DNA from: Sphingobacterium chungjuense
GTDB lineage: Bacteria; Bacteroidota; Bacteroidia; Sphingobacteriales; Sphingobacteriaceae
DNA: 64,000 nt
Direction: 5' to 3'
Assembly: GCF_011316935.1 (NCBI RefSeq)
Contig: NZ_WLYS01000001.1
Coordinates: forward strand, 1-64,000
A program made the position numbers and the translations under genes. Below, piece after piece: positions 18,169 through 26,875 of this stretch; positions within the stretch are counted from its first letter, which is position 1, and every line of letters starts with the position of its first letter. The notes beneath the pieces are model-generated. The model did no database searches and had not been told where the DNA came from. It worked only from the letters and a program-made list of their open reading frames with translations.

Positions 18169-20655
18169 TTAATAAGGATCTACATCCACCACCACACGCA
18201 CGCCTGAATTTTTTTTATCCAGTTCGAAATGGAGCAATGCTTGGCGAATTAATTCTTTTACTTTGACAATGCTAATACCCGTACGTTCCACTTTTAAGGT
18301 AATAGTCTGTATATAAAAGTTGCGAATGCGCGCAACTAAGGGTTGCTCTGGACCAAGAACACGCTGCTCTAGAGTAATACGCAACAGATTGGCTAATTTA
18401 TTCGCCGAATCCAAACATTTATCCTGATCGGTATGCTTCACGTCCAATCGGATCAAGCGGTAAAAAGGCGGATAATGATAACTTTTTCGTTCGGTAATTT
18501 CGTTGGTAAACATCGCCAGATAATCGTGTTGTACCACTTGCTCCAGCACCCGATGATTAGGCGAATAAGTTTGGATAATTACGCGACCTTGCGTCTGCCG
18601 ACGACCGGATCTTCCTGCTACTTGTGAAAACAATGAATATGCCCGTTCGTAAGACCGGAAATCCGGAAAATTGATCATAGCATCTGCATTGATGATACCG
18701 ATCAAATTTACCCGACCAAAGTCCAAACCTTTGGCCACCATCTGTGTACCGATCAACACATCAAATTCGTGATCGTCGAATGCCGTAATCACTTTATCAA
18801 ATCCATGCTTACCACGTGTAGAATCCAAATCCAGGCGACCGATGCGCAAATCTGGCATCAATAATTCTAGCTCCTCTTCTATTCTTTCGGTACCATAGCC
18901 TTTATTCTCCAAATGGGTAGAACCACAGGCGGGACAAACCTGCATCGTATCTTCCGAGAAACCGCAATAATGACAGTGTAATAAGTTACTCGATTTATGA
19001 TAGGTCAGGCTCACATCACATTGCACACATTTGGCAACATAGCCACAGGTTTTACATTGCAAGAAGGGCGTGTGGCCACGACGATTTTGAAAGAGAATAA
19101 CTTGTTCTTTTTGTGCTACGGCATCTTCGATGCCTTTCAACAGCGTTTTACTGAAGTAATTCACCATCTGATCTTTCTTCCCTTCTTCCGTCACATGAAT
19201 GATCTCGATAGCCGGCAATTGAACTTCTCCGAAGCGCTCCGATAGCGTCACCAAACCATACTTACCTGCCTTGGCATTATAGAAACTTTCTACCGAAGGC
19301 GTAGCAGAGCCTAATAATACCTTGGCGTCATAGGAGTTTGCCAGGTAAATTGCCGCATCCCTTGCATGATATCGGGGCGCTGGTTCGAATTGTTTGTACG
19401 AGCTTTCGTGCTCCTCATCGACTACGATCAAACCGAGATTTTGAAAGGGCAATAATACGGCTGAACGCGCGCCTATAATAATTTTAAGCTCACCGTTCAA
19501 TACTTTATACCACACCTCTGCCCGTTCGTTATCATTAAATTTGGAATGATATACGCCCAACTGATCCCCAAAATATAATTTTAGACGCTCGGTGATCTGT
19601 GCCGTTAAAGCGATCTCCGGTAATAGGAATAGCACTTGCCTTCCCTGTTCTAACGCCTTTTCGATCAGCCGAACATATAATTGCGTTTTACCCGAAGCCG
19701 TTACTCCGTGTAGCAATACCACGTCTTTCTCTTCAAAAAAATCGTTGATTTCATCGTATGCTTGCTGTTGCGGCGTACTAAACGTGAAATCTTTCTGCAA
19801 GACAATATCCGTACCTTGAAAACGACTCACTACTTTTTCCTTGACATCGAAAACGCCTTTATCAATTAATGCAGTAATGGCCGATGAACCGCAGCCCGAC
19901 GCTTCCATGATATCCTGACGGGTGATCTCGCCCCCTTGCTTTTGCAATTGCATGAAAGCAAGCACCGCATCCTGCTGCGTCGGTGCACGATTCAAAGAAT
20001 CTAGCAACAGGCGCTTGCCTTCTCCGTCTGAATATAGAGACGATAAGGTAAAGAAGGTTTTTACCTTCGGTTTATACTTTTGCTTAATCTCTTCGGAGAT
20101 CAGGATAAAACCTTTATCAAACAAACTTTTAAGCAGCGGAAATACCGTTTTCTGTCCCAATATTTTGATGACGTCGCTAATACGCAGCTCACCTGCCACA
20201 TCCAGCGCATCCATCACAAGGAATGCTTTATCATTCAATCCACTGCGATCCAGATCTTCTTGATCCGCAGAGCGAATCTTTGTTTCAGACGCCATTTTTA
20301 AGGCTGCTGGCAAAGCCGCTTGCATCACATCCCCGAGATGGCACATATAATAATCAGCGATCCAATGCCAGAAATCCAGCTGTTGCACACCAACGATTCC
20401 TTGCTCATCTACCACGTCCAGAATGTATTTTGCTTCGTATCGAAGCGGCGCTTCCTTTGTTACGCGTTCCACAATGGCCGCATAGATTCGGTTTTTACCA
20501 AACTGCACGATCACGCGCACACCCAATTTTACTTTTTCGTTGAGTGCTTCTGGCACACGATACGTATACGACTTAGCAATTGACAGCGGCAATACAACCT
20601 CTACAAATAGCGTCTGGCGCGCAGCGGCGGATTCGAAAAGCTGGGGTGATGACAT
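18169..20655 (-). CDS. priA: Primosomal protein N' (replication restart helicase PriA)
   Basis: PriA recognises stalled forks and reloads the replisome. The 828-residue protein has the N-terminal DNA-binding domain, helicase Walker A (GVTASGKTQLY, near residue 320), the DEEH box in VVDEEHESSYKQFE, and the four paired cysteines of its zinc-binding insert (CKTCGYVAKCVQC and CHYCGF...CPACG). The ATG at 20655 is preferred to the TTG two codons upstream. A terminator for the preceding gene and a -7 element lie directly in front. Confidence 0.96.
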   Translation of the reverse strand: MSSPQLFESAAARQTLFVEVVLPLSIAKSYTYRVPEALNEKVKLGVRVIVQFGKNRIYAAIVERVTKEAPLRYEAKYILDVVDEQGIVGVQQLDFWHWIADYYMCHLGDVMQAALPAALKMASETKIRSADQEDLDRSGLNDKAFLVMDALDVAGELRISDVIKILGQKTVFPLLKSLFDKGFILISEEIKQKYKPKVKTFFTLSSLYSDGEGKRLLLDSLNRAPTQQDAVLAFMQLQKQGGEITRQDIMEASGCGSSAITALIDKGVFDVKEKVVSRFQGTDIVLQKDFTFSTPQQQAYDEINDFFEEKDVVLLHGVTASGKTQLYVRLIEKALEQGRQVLFLLPEIALTAQITERLKLYFGDQLGVYHSKFNDNERAEVWYKVLNGELKIIIGARSAVLLPFQNLGLIVVDEEHESSYKQFEPAPRYHARDAAIYLANSYDAKVLLGSATPSVESFYNAKAGKYGLVTLSERFGEVQLPAIEIIHVTEEGKKDQMVNYFSKTLLKGIEDAVAQKEQVILFQNRRGHTPFLQCKTCGYVAKCVQCDVSLTYHKSSNLLHCHYCGFSEDTMQVCPACGSTHLENKGYGTERIEEELELLMPDLRIGRLDLDSTRGKHGFDKVITAFDDHEFDVLIGTQMVAKGLDFGRVNLIGIINADAMINFPDFRSYERAYSLFSQVAGRSGRRQTQGRVIIQTYSPNHRVLEQVVQHDYLAMFTNEITERKSYHYPPFYRLIRLDVKHTDQDKCLDSANKLANLLRITLEQRVLGPEQPLVARIRNFYIQTITLKVERTGISIVKVKELIRQALLHFELDKKNSGVRVVVDVDPY

Positions 20656-20658
20656 ATA

Positions 20659-20666
20659 CAAATGTA
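20659..20666 (-). promoter_or_regulatory. -7 element of priA
   Basis: TACATTTG on the minus strand (20666 to 20659) is a perfect -7 octamer beginning right at the end of the T-tract of the upstream terminator. Only three bases separate it from the priA ATG, so the message would be leaderless or start inside the gene. Confidence 0.4.
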
Positions 20667-20705
20667 AAAAAATACCCTCGATTAGCAGCTACTAAGCGAG
20701 GGTAT
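20666..20705 (-). terminator. Terminator of the DUF423 gene
   Basis: A nine-pair stem, ATACCCTCG (20672-20680) with CGAGGGTAT (20697-20705), is followed on the minus strand by a run of seven T. This is a strong intrinsic terminator that ends the DUF423 transcript before priA. Confidence 0.8.
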
Positions 20706-20729
20706 CTCTGTTTCTAAAATAAGGATGCT

Positions 20730-21119
20730 TTATGCGCGGTGTCTCAACGCGGCGGAGAATAAACCAATCCAACCGATGATAAAAAACAGCCCGCCGATAG
20801 GCGTAATTGGCCCCAACATGCTGACCTGCGTAATCCCAAGCAATTCACGTGTACTCAAAATGTATAGTGAGCCAGAAAACAGAAAAATGCCGACCGTGAA
20901 TGCAATGAATGATAAGCGTATAGATTGACTCTTTGCACGCGAGAAAGTAGACAGGAATAATAAGGCCAATGTATGGTAAAAATGATATCGATTGGCGGTT
21001 TCCCAGGTTTCTAACTGAGATTCACTTACTTTGCCTTCTAAACCATGTGCTCCGAATGCTCCTAATATCACAGCAACCATTCCGAAAAATGCTGCAGTAA
21101 GAATAATTTGTTTGTTCAT
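20730..21119 (-). CDS. DUF423 family membrane protein
   Basis: This 129-residue protein has four predicted membrane helices and the hallmark N-terminal segment LGAFGAHGLEG of the DUF423 (YwdK/YgdD) family. The FYHTLALLFL segment on the second helix is also typical. The family occurs throughout bacteria, but no molecular function has been settled. It is monocistronic, ended by the hairpin ahead of priA. Confidence 0.88.
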   Translation of the reverse strand: MNKQIILTAAFFGMVAVILGAFGAHGLEGKVSESQLETWETANRYHFYHTLALLFLSTFSRAKSQSIRLSFIAFTVGIFLFSGSLYILSTRELLGITQVSMLGPITPIGGLFFIIGWIGLFSAALRHRA

Positions 21120-21241
21120 AATAGTATATCGTGCTACGCGGCCGATTTCTTGATGCTAAATGTATACAATTTGATGCATACTCTACATGATTTTTATCAC
21201 TTTTTAAACATTCTAATGGAAATTTGCTACAAGATTTTTTT

Positions 21242-21249
21242 TAGGTTTG
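21242..21249 (+). promoter_or_regulatory. -7 element of the large propeller-like gene
   Basis: TAGGTTTG follows a T-rich run and ends six bases before the ATG at 21256. A TTTG lies upstream at 21223-21226 with a 15-base spacer, shorter than the usual 19. Confidence 0.45.
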
Positions 21250-21255
21250 TAGTAG

Positions 21256-23880
21256 ATGAAGGGTACGATTATAGTTTCGGTTGTGTTATTTATAGCTGTA
21301 GTGGCTGCTTCCATATTTTATTTTACGGGACTGGGCAGCGCGCAAAAGGACATGACCAAGCCGCTCACTTTTCTCCCAGAAGAAACTTTGCTTATTGCAG
21401 TATTCAAGAACGAAGAAACTACCGATAATATTTTTAAAGATTACGAAGTCTTCGATGCTTTATTAGGATTTGAGCAAAAGGATAATATGGACGATCTAAA
21501 GCAGCAACTGATGCGTAGTCCGGCATTGACGCCCCATCTCTCCGGCACAGATGTCTATGTTTCGTTTCATCCCGTAGACAAATCTATCGAGATGTTATTC
21601 ACTATTCCTACGGTAGAGCCATTAAAGAACAACGCGGTTAACAATACGTTAGCACAACTTTCTGATGAATATCAATTTACGACATTAGACACCCTTGGCC
21701 AAAACATCTATGCGTTGCGTGCCGACAGCAGTGACATTACTTGGTATGCGGCTTATCATGCAGATATTTTCTTTGTATCCCCTGCCCTGCCAATTTTAGA
21801 GAAAGTATTGGATAAACGACATCCTAAGTTGAGTCGCCAGCAAATCAACTTTTTCTTAGAGCATACGAATCGAAATGTGCCGCTGAGCTTTTATTTCGCG
21901 CATCAGCAAATTGACAGCTTGTCTAAAAAGTTTCAGCGCAATCGGCCGGGGGATTTCATGAAGCAATTCATGGGATTAAACGGGCAATCTACGTGGAACA
22001 TCAATTACAAACAAGACGCACTCATGCTCACGGGCGAGAGTGAACTATCTAAGACCGAACAAAACTATTTAGCACTCTTTGCTTCGCAACAAAAGACAAC
22101 GCAACGCCTATATCAGTATTTCCCGGCCAATACCGCCTTGTACTTAGAATACTCCATAAGTGACCTTCGGCAGTACCGTCAGGATCTGGAAAAATACTTG
22201 AGAAACAAAACTAATCAAAAACGCATTCTGGATCAGTTGGAAAATACACGTAGTAGCCGACCAAAAATAATCAGTGGATTTGAAGCTGCAGTTGGAAACG
22301 AATTTGCCACTGCAGAATTGAATAATGGGGATTATCTGGGTTTTCTCTCTTTACGCGATTCCAGTGCTTTGGAGGGTATGCTTTCTGAAATAGCTGAAAA
22401 TGCAGGTGATGGCGTATACCGTTTTAAATATGAGCATTTGCTCTATGCTTATTATGGTGATGCTTTTCAGACCTTTCAACGCCCTTATTTCACCATCGTA
22501 GACGACGTCATGGTATTCGCCAATCAATCATCTACATTAAACAACTACCGTAGACAGTGGCAAAATAGCGATCTATTGGTTGGAACGTTGGGTTTCAAAA
22601 ATTACCAGCGTATGCAAGGAGATGAAGCCAACGTTACCTTCTTCCTGCATACCAAAAATGCGGGGCGAATGTTGAATAACAACTTGATAAGACCATTCGC
22701 ACAGAACTTCCGAAATACAGAAAAATTTGGTTATCAAGATTTCTATTCGTGGTCTGTACAGCTCATGGGGAATGGTGGGGACTTTATCAGTAGTATTTAT
22801 GGAATTTACAAAAGTTCTACTGCTTTAGGAGCTTCGCCGGAGTGGACGTATGACTTCAACAATCGATTGATAACACGTCCATATGTCTTCGAGCATTCGG
22901 ATACCAGTCAATTTATTCTAGCACAAGAACAAGATCACACCATTCATGCTATCCATCCGACTGGAAAAAAAATGTGGTCCACCGTATTTTCTGGTCGCGT
23001 CATTGGCGATATGATTCAAATTCCAGATCGTTCTATTTTGCTGGTTACCGATAGGAATCGTTTGTATCGTTTTGATCCTAATGGAGATGGATTACCCGGC
23101 TTTTCATTAGGCTTGCCCGAAGAGCCAACAGGTTCGCCCGTGGTCTTCACATTAGATCGCCGTGATGTGATTCTAGTTACTTTGAGTGATCGTCTGGTCG
23201 CTTACGACATGGAAGGAAATGCTTTGAGCAACTGGTCATCGATTCCCGTTTCTGGGCGGTTACTGCCCGGAATATTTCTCGCGAAAGATGAAATTGTAGT
23301 TGGTAGTACTTCCGGAAAAGTGTATTATTTTAATAGTTCAGGACAGATTACGCAGGAAATTGCCGCGCCGAGTGAGGTTACATTCAAAAATCCGTTAGGC
23401 CATATGGCTAGCGCAACGGCCGACGATGTATTTGTCACCACGGATGCATCGGGCAACTACTATCGGTATTCCAAATCTGGTGGTGTAAGCAAGACCTCCA
23501 TAACTGGTCTGTCGCAAAATCATCGTGCTTTCTTTGCACCGCTCTCTGCCTCCGACGTACCTGACATGATCGTGCTCGATGACAATAAGCTTAGCATCTA
23601 TCAGACGACAGATAGCACGGCGCTGCGTTATAGTCAGGGATTCACCAAAGATATATATCCTACGCCTTTGCTATTCCCGATTTCGCGGAGCACCATGCAA
23701 TTAGGCATTAGCATACCATCCAACAATTTGATTTACGTTTTTACAGAAAACGGTGGCGTATTGGATGGATTCCCCGTAGAAAGTCTCCCATTGTTCTACT
23801 ATGGCCGCATAAATTACAATAGTGACAATTACCTATTATCTACTAAGCGTGATCACAAACTCTATGCTTATAAGCACTAA
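21256..23880 (+). CDS. Large exported protein with C-terminal beta-propeller-like domain
   Basis: This 874-residue protein has one N-terminal membrane helix (about 4-25). The next 500 residues resemble DUF3352-type proteins, with repeated alternating strands and no catalytic motif that I recognise. From about 540 the sequence changes to short repeats with recurring VTDRNRLYRFDPNGDG- and SGKVYYFNSSG-like strands, as in PQQ-type propellers. It probably faces the periplasm, anchored to the inner membrane. The gene is followed by the DHH phosphoesterase gene, which has its own promoter element. The function is unknown. Confidence 0.65.
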   Translation: MKGTIIVSVVLFIAVVAASIFYFTGLGSAQKDMTKPLTFLPEETLLIAVFKNEETTDNIFKDYEVFDALLGFEQKDNMDDLKQQLMRSPALTPHLSGTDVYVSFHPVDKSIEMLFTIPTVEPLKNNAVNNTLAQLSDEYQFTTLDTLGQNIYALRADSSDITWYAAYHADIFFVSPALPILEKVLDKRHPKLSRQQINFFLEHTNRNVPLSFYFAHQQIDSLSKKFQRNRPGDFMKQFMGLNGQSTWNINYKQDALMLTGESELSKTEQNYLALFASQQKTTQRLYQYFPANTALYLEYSISDLRQYRQDLEKYLRNKTNQKRILDQLENTRSSRPKIISGFEAAVGNEFATAELNNGDYLGFLSLRDSSALEGMLSEIAENAGDGVYRFKYEHLLYAYYGDAFQTFQRPYFTIVDDVMVFANQSSTLNNYRRQWQNSDLLVGTLGFKNYQRMQGDEANVTFFLHTKNAGRMLNNNLIRPFAQNFRNTEKFGYQDFYSWSVQLMGNGGDFISSIYGIYKSSTALGASPEWTYDFNNRLITRPYVFEHSDTSQFILAQEQDHTIHAIHPTGKKMWSTVFSGRVIGDMIQIPDRSILLVTDRNRLYRFDPNGDGLPGFSLGLPEEPTGSPVVFTLDRRDVILVTLSDRLVAYDMEGNALSNWSSIPVSGRLLPGIFLAKDEIVVGSTSGKVYYFNSSGQITQEIAAPSEVTFKNPLGHMASATADDVFVTTDASGNYYRYSKSGGVSKTSITGLSQNHRAFFAPLSASDVPDMIVLDDNKLSIYQTTDSTALRYSQGFTKDIYPTPLLFPISRSTMQLGISIPSNNLIYVFTENGGVLDGFPVESLPLFYYGRINYNSDNYLLSTKRDHKLYAYKH

Positions 23881-23940
23881 TAATTTGTTATCCACGGTTT
23901 TAGGATGACGAAAAAAATTTTATCAGAAGATTTTTTTTGG

Positions 23941-23948
23941 TAGGTTTG
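23941..23948 (+). promoter_or_regulatory. -7 element of the DHH phosphoesterase gene
   Basis: TAGGTTTG matches the consensus and lies 16 bases before the ATG at 23965. It is the same octamer, in the same T-rich setting, as in front of the gene at 21256. Confidence 0.45.
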
Positions 23949-23964
23949 CATTCATAAAATATAT

Positions 23965-24975
23965 ATGTTAGAAGGAAAAAAGAATATCACTCTGTTAGAC
24001 TCCCCAAGGAAAATTGTCATCACTACGCATCACAAACCAGATGGTGACGCATTAGGCTCATCTTTAGGGCTTTCACAGTGGTTACGCGCGGAAGGACACG
24101 ATGTATCTGTGGTAGTTTCATCGGATTTTCCGACCTTTTTAGATTGGATGCCGGGTCGTGAGGAAGTGATCATTTTCCCCGAACAGCCTGATTTGGTTTA
24201 TCGTCTTTTTGACGAAGCTGAGATTATATTTTGCCTTGACTATAGCGCGCTATCGCGCACTAATATTTTAGAACCGGTAATCCGTGGCGCAGCCGGACAG
24301 AAATGGATGATTGATCATCATCTAGATCCAGAAGACTTTGCAGATCTGAGCTATTGGGATCCGCAAGCTGCTGCTACCGCGCAGTTGGTGTACCGATTTA
24401 TTTGTGAAGAATTAGGCGGTAAGGTGAAACTGAACGCGGATATGGCGACTTGTCTTTACACCGGTATTATGACCGATACCGGCTCATTCCGGTTCAAGGC
24501 GGCTAATGCCGAAGTACATCGTATCATTGCGGATCTAATTGAGATTGGCGTGCGCAACTGGGAGATTCACCAACAGGTGTACAACAGTTCGACAGAAAAT
24601 CGATTGAAATTCTTAGGCTATTGCTTGTTAAATTGCTTGGAGGTGATTCCTGAATACAATACAGCGATATTTGCCATTAGTAAAGACGACTTAAAGCAGT
24701 TTACGATCACTACGGGCGATACCGAGGGTTTGGTGAACTATGCCCTATCTATAAAAGGTGTACGACTAGCTGGATTATTTGTTGATAGAACCGAATTAAT
24801 TAAGTTATCTTTGCGATCGATTGGAGAAATTCCCTGCAATGAGATCTGCAAAACCCATTTTAATGGGGGCGGACATTTGAACGCATCGGGAGGAAGCTCG
24901 AATGAAGACTTGCTAACCGTAGTGGAAAGATTTAAATCAATACTTCCGCAGTACGCAGAAGTATTAACAAATTAA
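23965..24975 (+). CDS. nrnA: DHH family phosphoesterase (NrnA-like oligoribonuclease/pAp phosphatase)
   Basis: This 336-residue enzyme degrades very short RNA or DNA fragments and dephosphorylates pAp. The DHH domain shows HHKPDGDALGS near residue 21, an aspartate in FCLDYSALSR, the name-giving IDHHLDP near 117, and TGIMTDTGSFR. The C-terminal DHHA1 domain ends with the substrate-binding GGGHLNASGG. It replaces oligoribonuclease in organisms that lack Orn. It is followed by the FKBP gene after 26 bases. Confidence 0.92.
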   Translation: MLEGKKNITLLDSPRKIVITTHHKPDGDALGSSLGLSQWLRAEGHDVSVVVSSDFPTFLDWMPGREEVIIFPEQPDLVYRLFDEAEIIFCLDYSALSRTNILEPVIRGAAGQKWMIDHHLDPEDFADLSYWDPQAAATAQLVYRFICEELGGKVKLNADMATCLYTGIMTDTGSFRFKAANAEVHRIIADLIEIGVRNWEIHQQVYNSSTENRLKFLGYCLLNCLEVIPEYNTAIFAISKDDLKQFTITTGDTEGLVNYALSIKGVRLAGLFVDRTELIKLSLRSIGEIPCNEICKTHFNGGGHLNASGGSSNEDLLTVVERFKSILPQYAEVLTN

Positions 24976-25001
24976 CATAAAAATTATACATCCAAATACA
25001 A

Positions 25002-25991
25002 ATGAAGAAGTCAATTCTATTTTTAACGGCAGTGGCCGCTCTTGCGATGACCTCATGCCAAAGCTTCAAAAAAGGCGACGGTGGGTTAGAGTACAAATTT
25101 ATTAAAGAAGGAAGCGGTGAGAAAGCGACCACAGGTGATGTTTTGGCATTTAACCTGATCGTAGAAACAGATCGTGACTCTGTGTTGGCAAATACGTATG
25201 ATATGGGATTGCCACAAGCACAGCCAATTATGCCAGATTCTACTTTACAAGGATCATACCCTGGAGATCCTAATAGCATTTTGCGCATGTTAGGTGAAGG
25301 TGATAGCGCCGTATTCCGCATCAACTTAGATACGATGGCCGCTCGCACAGGTCAACCAAAACCAGAATTTGCTGACAAGTACCTTCAATTTACTTTTAAA
25401 GTAGAGAAAGTATTCAAAAAAGGTGATTTAGCTGATTCTGTTTTATTTGAGCAAGTGAACAAATACTTCGAAGGCGAAATCGAAAAGATTAAAAATGCAG
25501 AAGAAGGCAAAATCAACGCTTACATCCAAAAAAATAAGTTGGAGCCTAAGAAAACTGCTTCTGGTCTTCAATATGTATTGAAAGAAGAAGGAGCTGGTAA
25601 ATTAGCAGCTATTGGCGACACGGTGGTGTTGAACTATACGGGTTCTTTGGCAGCTAACAACAAAATATTCGACACAAACGATGCTGAATTAGCGAAGAAA
25701 AACAAGATTCATCAGCCAATGCGTACGTACGAGCCTATCCGTATTCGCGTAGGAAAAGATCCAGTGATCCAAGGTTGGACAGAAGGTTTGCAATTATTGA
25801 AAAAAGGTAGCAAAGCGACTTTCATTATCCCTTCAAACTTAGGATACGGTCAACAAGGTTCTATGGGCGCTATTCCTCAATATGCACCATTAGTATTCGA
25901 AGTAGAGGTATTAGACATTATCGCTGGACCAAAAGAGGAAGAAATTGTGGTTCCAGAAGTGCCCGCTATGCCGGCTCCGACCACACGATAA
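25002..25991 (+). CDS. Lipoprotein FKBP-type peptidyl-prolyl isomerase
   Basis: This 329-residue lipoprotein has its lipobox at residues 15-19 (A-M-T-S-C19). It catalyses proline isomerisation during folding of exported proteins. Two FKBP-like regions are seen: a degenerate one at about 30-135 and a well-preserved one at about 195-310, with VIQGWTEGLQLLKKGSKA and the IPSNLGYGQQG loop. An alpha-helical linker separates them. Its transcript ends at the strong hairpin 20 bases after the stop. Confidence 0.9.
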   Translation: MKKSILFLTAVAALAMTSCQSFKKGDGGLEYKFIKEGSGEKATTGDVLAFNLIVETDRDSVLANTYDMGLPQAQPIMPDSTLQGSYPGDPNSILRMLGEGDSAVFRINLDTMAARTGQPKPEFADKYLQFTFKVEKVFKKGDLADSVLFEQVNKYFEGEIEKIKNAEEGKINAYIQKNKLEPKKTASGLQYVLKEEGAGKLAAIGDTVVLNYTGSLAANNKIFDTNDAELAKKNKIHQPMRTYEPIRIRVGKDPVIQGWTEGLQLLKKGSKATFIIPSNLGYGQQGSMGAIPQYAPLVFEVEVLDIIAGPKEEEIVVPEVPAMPAPTTR

Positions 25992-26010
25992 ATTGATAAA
26001 TTTTCAATAT

Positions 26011-26046
26011 AAAACGCGATTCTCTGTGAGAATCGCGTTTTTTTTG
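26011..26046 (+). terminator. Terminator after the FKBP gene
   Basis: A 14-pair perfect stem, AAAACGCGATTCTC with GAGAATCGCGTTTT, and a three-base loop run into a stretch of T. This is a strong rho-independent terminator. Confidence 0.92.
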
Positions 26047-26075
26047 TTAATGGGTATTCCTTATCAAGAAAATGC

Positions 26076-26083
26076 TAATTTTG
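26076..26083 (+). promoter_or_regulatory. -7 element of tatD
   Basis: TAATTTTG is a perfect -7 octamer with no clear TTTG upstream. It ends three bases before the ATG at 26087, so that start would be leaderless. Confidence 0.35.
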
Positions 26084-26086
26084 GAC

Positions 26087-26869
26087 ATGAGTCAGCATAA
26101 CGTTATCTTAACAGATACCCACACCCATATTTATTACCATGCTGGTAGTCCACAGTTAGGAGAACATCTAAATCGCTGTTTCGAGCAAGATGTGCATCGA
26201 CTGTTTCTACCGAATGTAGATGTGGCATCGATCGCACCCGTGATGGAAACCGTGCAAGCGTATCCGCAGCACTGTTTTCCGATGTTGGGATTACATCCTT
26301 GCAGTGTCAAGGAAGATTATGTAGCGAATCTTGCTGCGATAGAAAAAGCGATTCAGTTGCATAAAATCTATGCCATTGGCGAGATTGGCATTGATCTGTA
26401 TTGGGATAAAACGACGCTGGCGATTCAGCAAGATGCATTTAGAACGCAAATCGGCTGGGCTAAGGCATTAGGTTTACCGATTGATATTCATTGTAGAGAA
26501 GCATTCGACGAAGTCTTTGCTATTCTAGAAGATTTGAATGATGATAAATTATTTGGAATTTTTCATTGCTTTACTGGCACATTGGCGCAGGCGCAACGTG
26601 CCATTGATCTCGGATTTAAGCTAGGAATTGGCGGTGTAGTTACTTTCAAGAAAGCAGGATTAGATACGGTAGTTAGCCAAGTACCATTAGAACATATTGT
26701 ACTGGAAACCGATGCGCCCTACCTCGCTCCTAGCCCCTTTCGGGGCAAGGAAAATGAAAGCAGTTACCTGCGGTATGTAGCAGAAAAAGTAGCCGATCTG
26801 CATCAGATATCCATCGAAAAATTAGCACAGATCACCACACAGAATTCAATAGACGTTTTCGGAATATAA
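26087..26869 (+). CDS. tatD: TatD family metal-dependent hydrolase (DNase)
   Basis: This TIM-barrel metallo-hydrolase of about 260 residues belongs to the TatD nuclease family. The metal ligands are seen as DTHTHIYYH near the N terminus, the GEIGIDLYW glutamate, IHCREAFDE, FHCFTGT and ETDAPYLAP. The ATG at 26087 is preferred; an ATG at 26072 would add five residues and overlap a promoter element. Members act on DNA ends and on D-aminoacyl products, so the physiological substrate is not fixed. The start of ansA follows after six bases. Confidence 0.9.
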   Translation: MSQHNVILTDTHTHIYYHAGSPQLGEHLNRCFEQDVHRLFLPNVDVASIAPVMETVQAYPQHCFPMLGLHPCSVKEDYVANLAAIEKAIQLHKIYAIGEIGIDLYWDKTTLAIQQDAFRTQIGWAKALGLPIDIHCREAFDEVFAILEDLNDDKLFGIFHCFTGTLAQAQRAIDLGFKLGIGGVVTFKKAGLDTVVSQVPLEHIVLETDAPYLAPSPFRGKENESSYLRYVAEKVADLHQISIEKLAQITTQNSIDVFGI

Positions 26870-26875
26870 CAGCAT

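Noticed and set aside
23889..23900. TTATCCACG-like word after the propeller gene
   Set aside because: It is one base off the DnaA consensus, isolated, and not next to a gene of replication or division.
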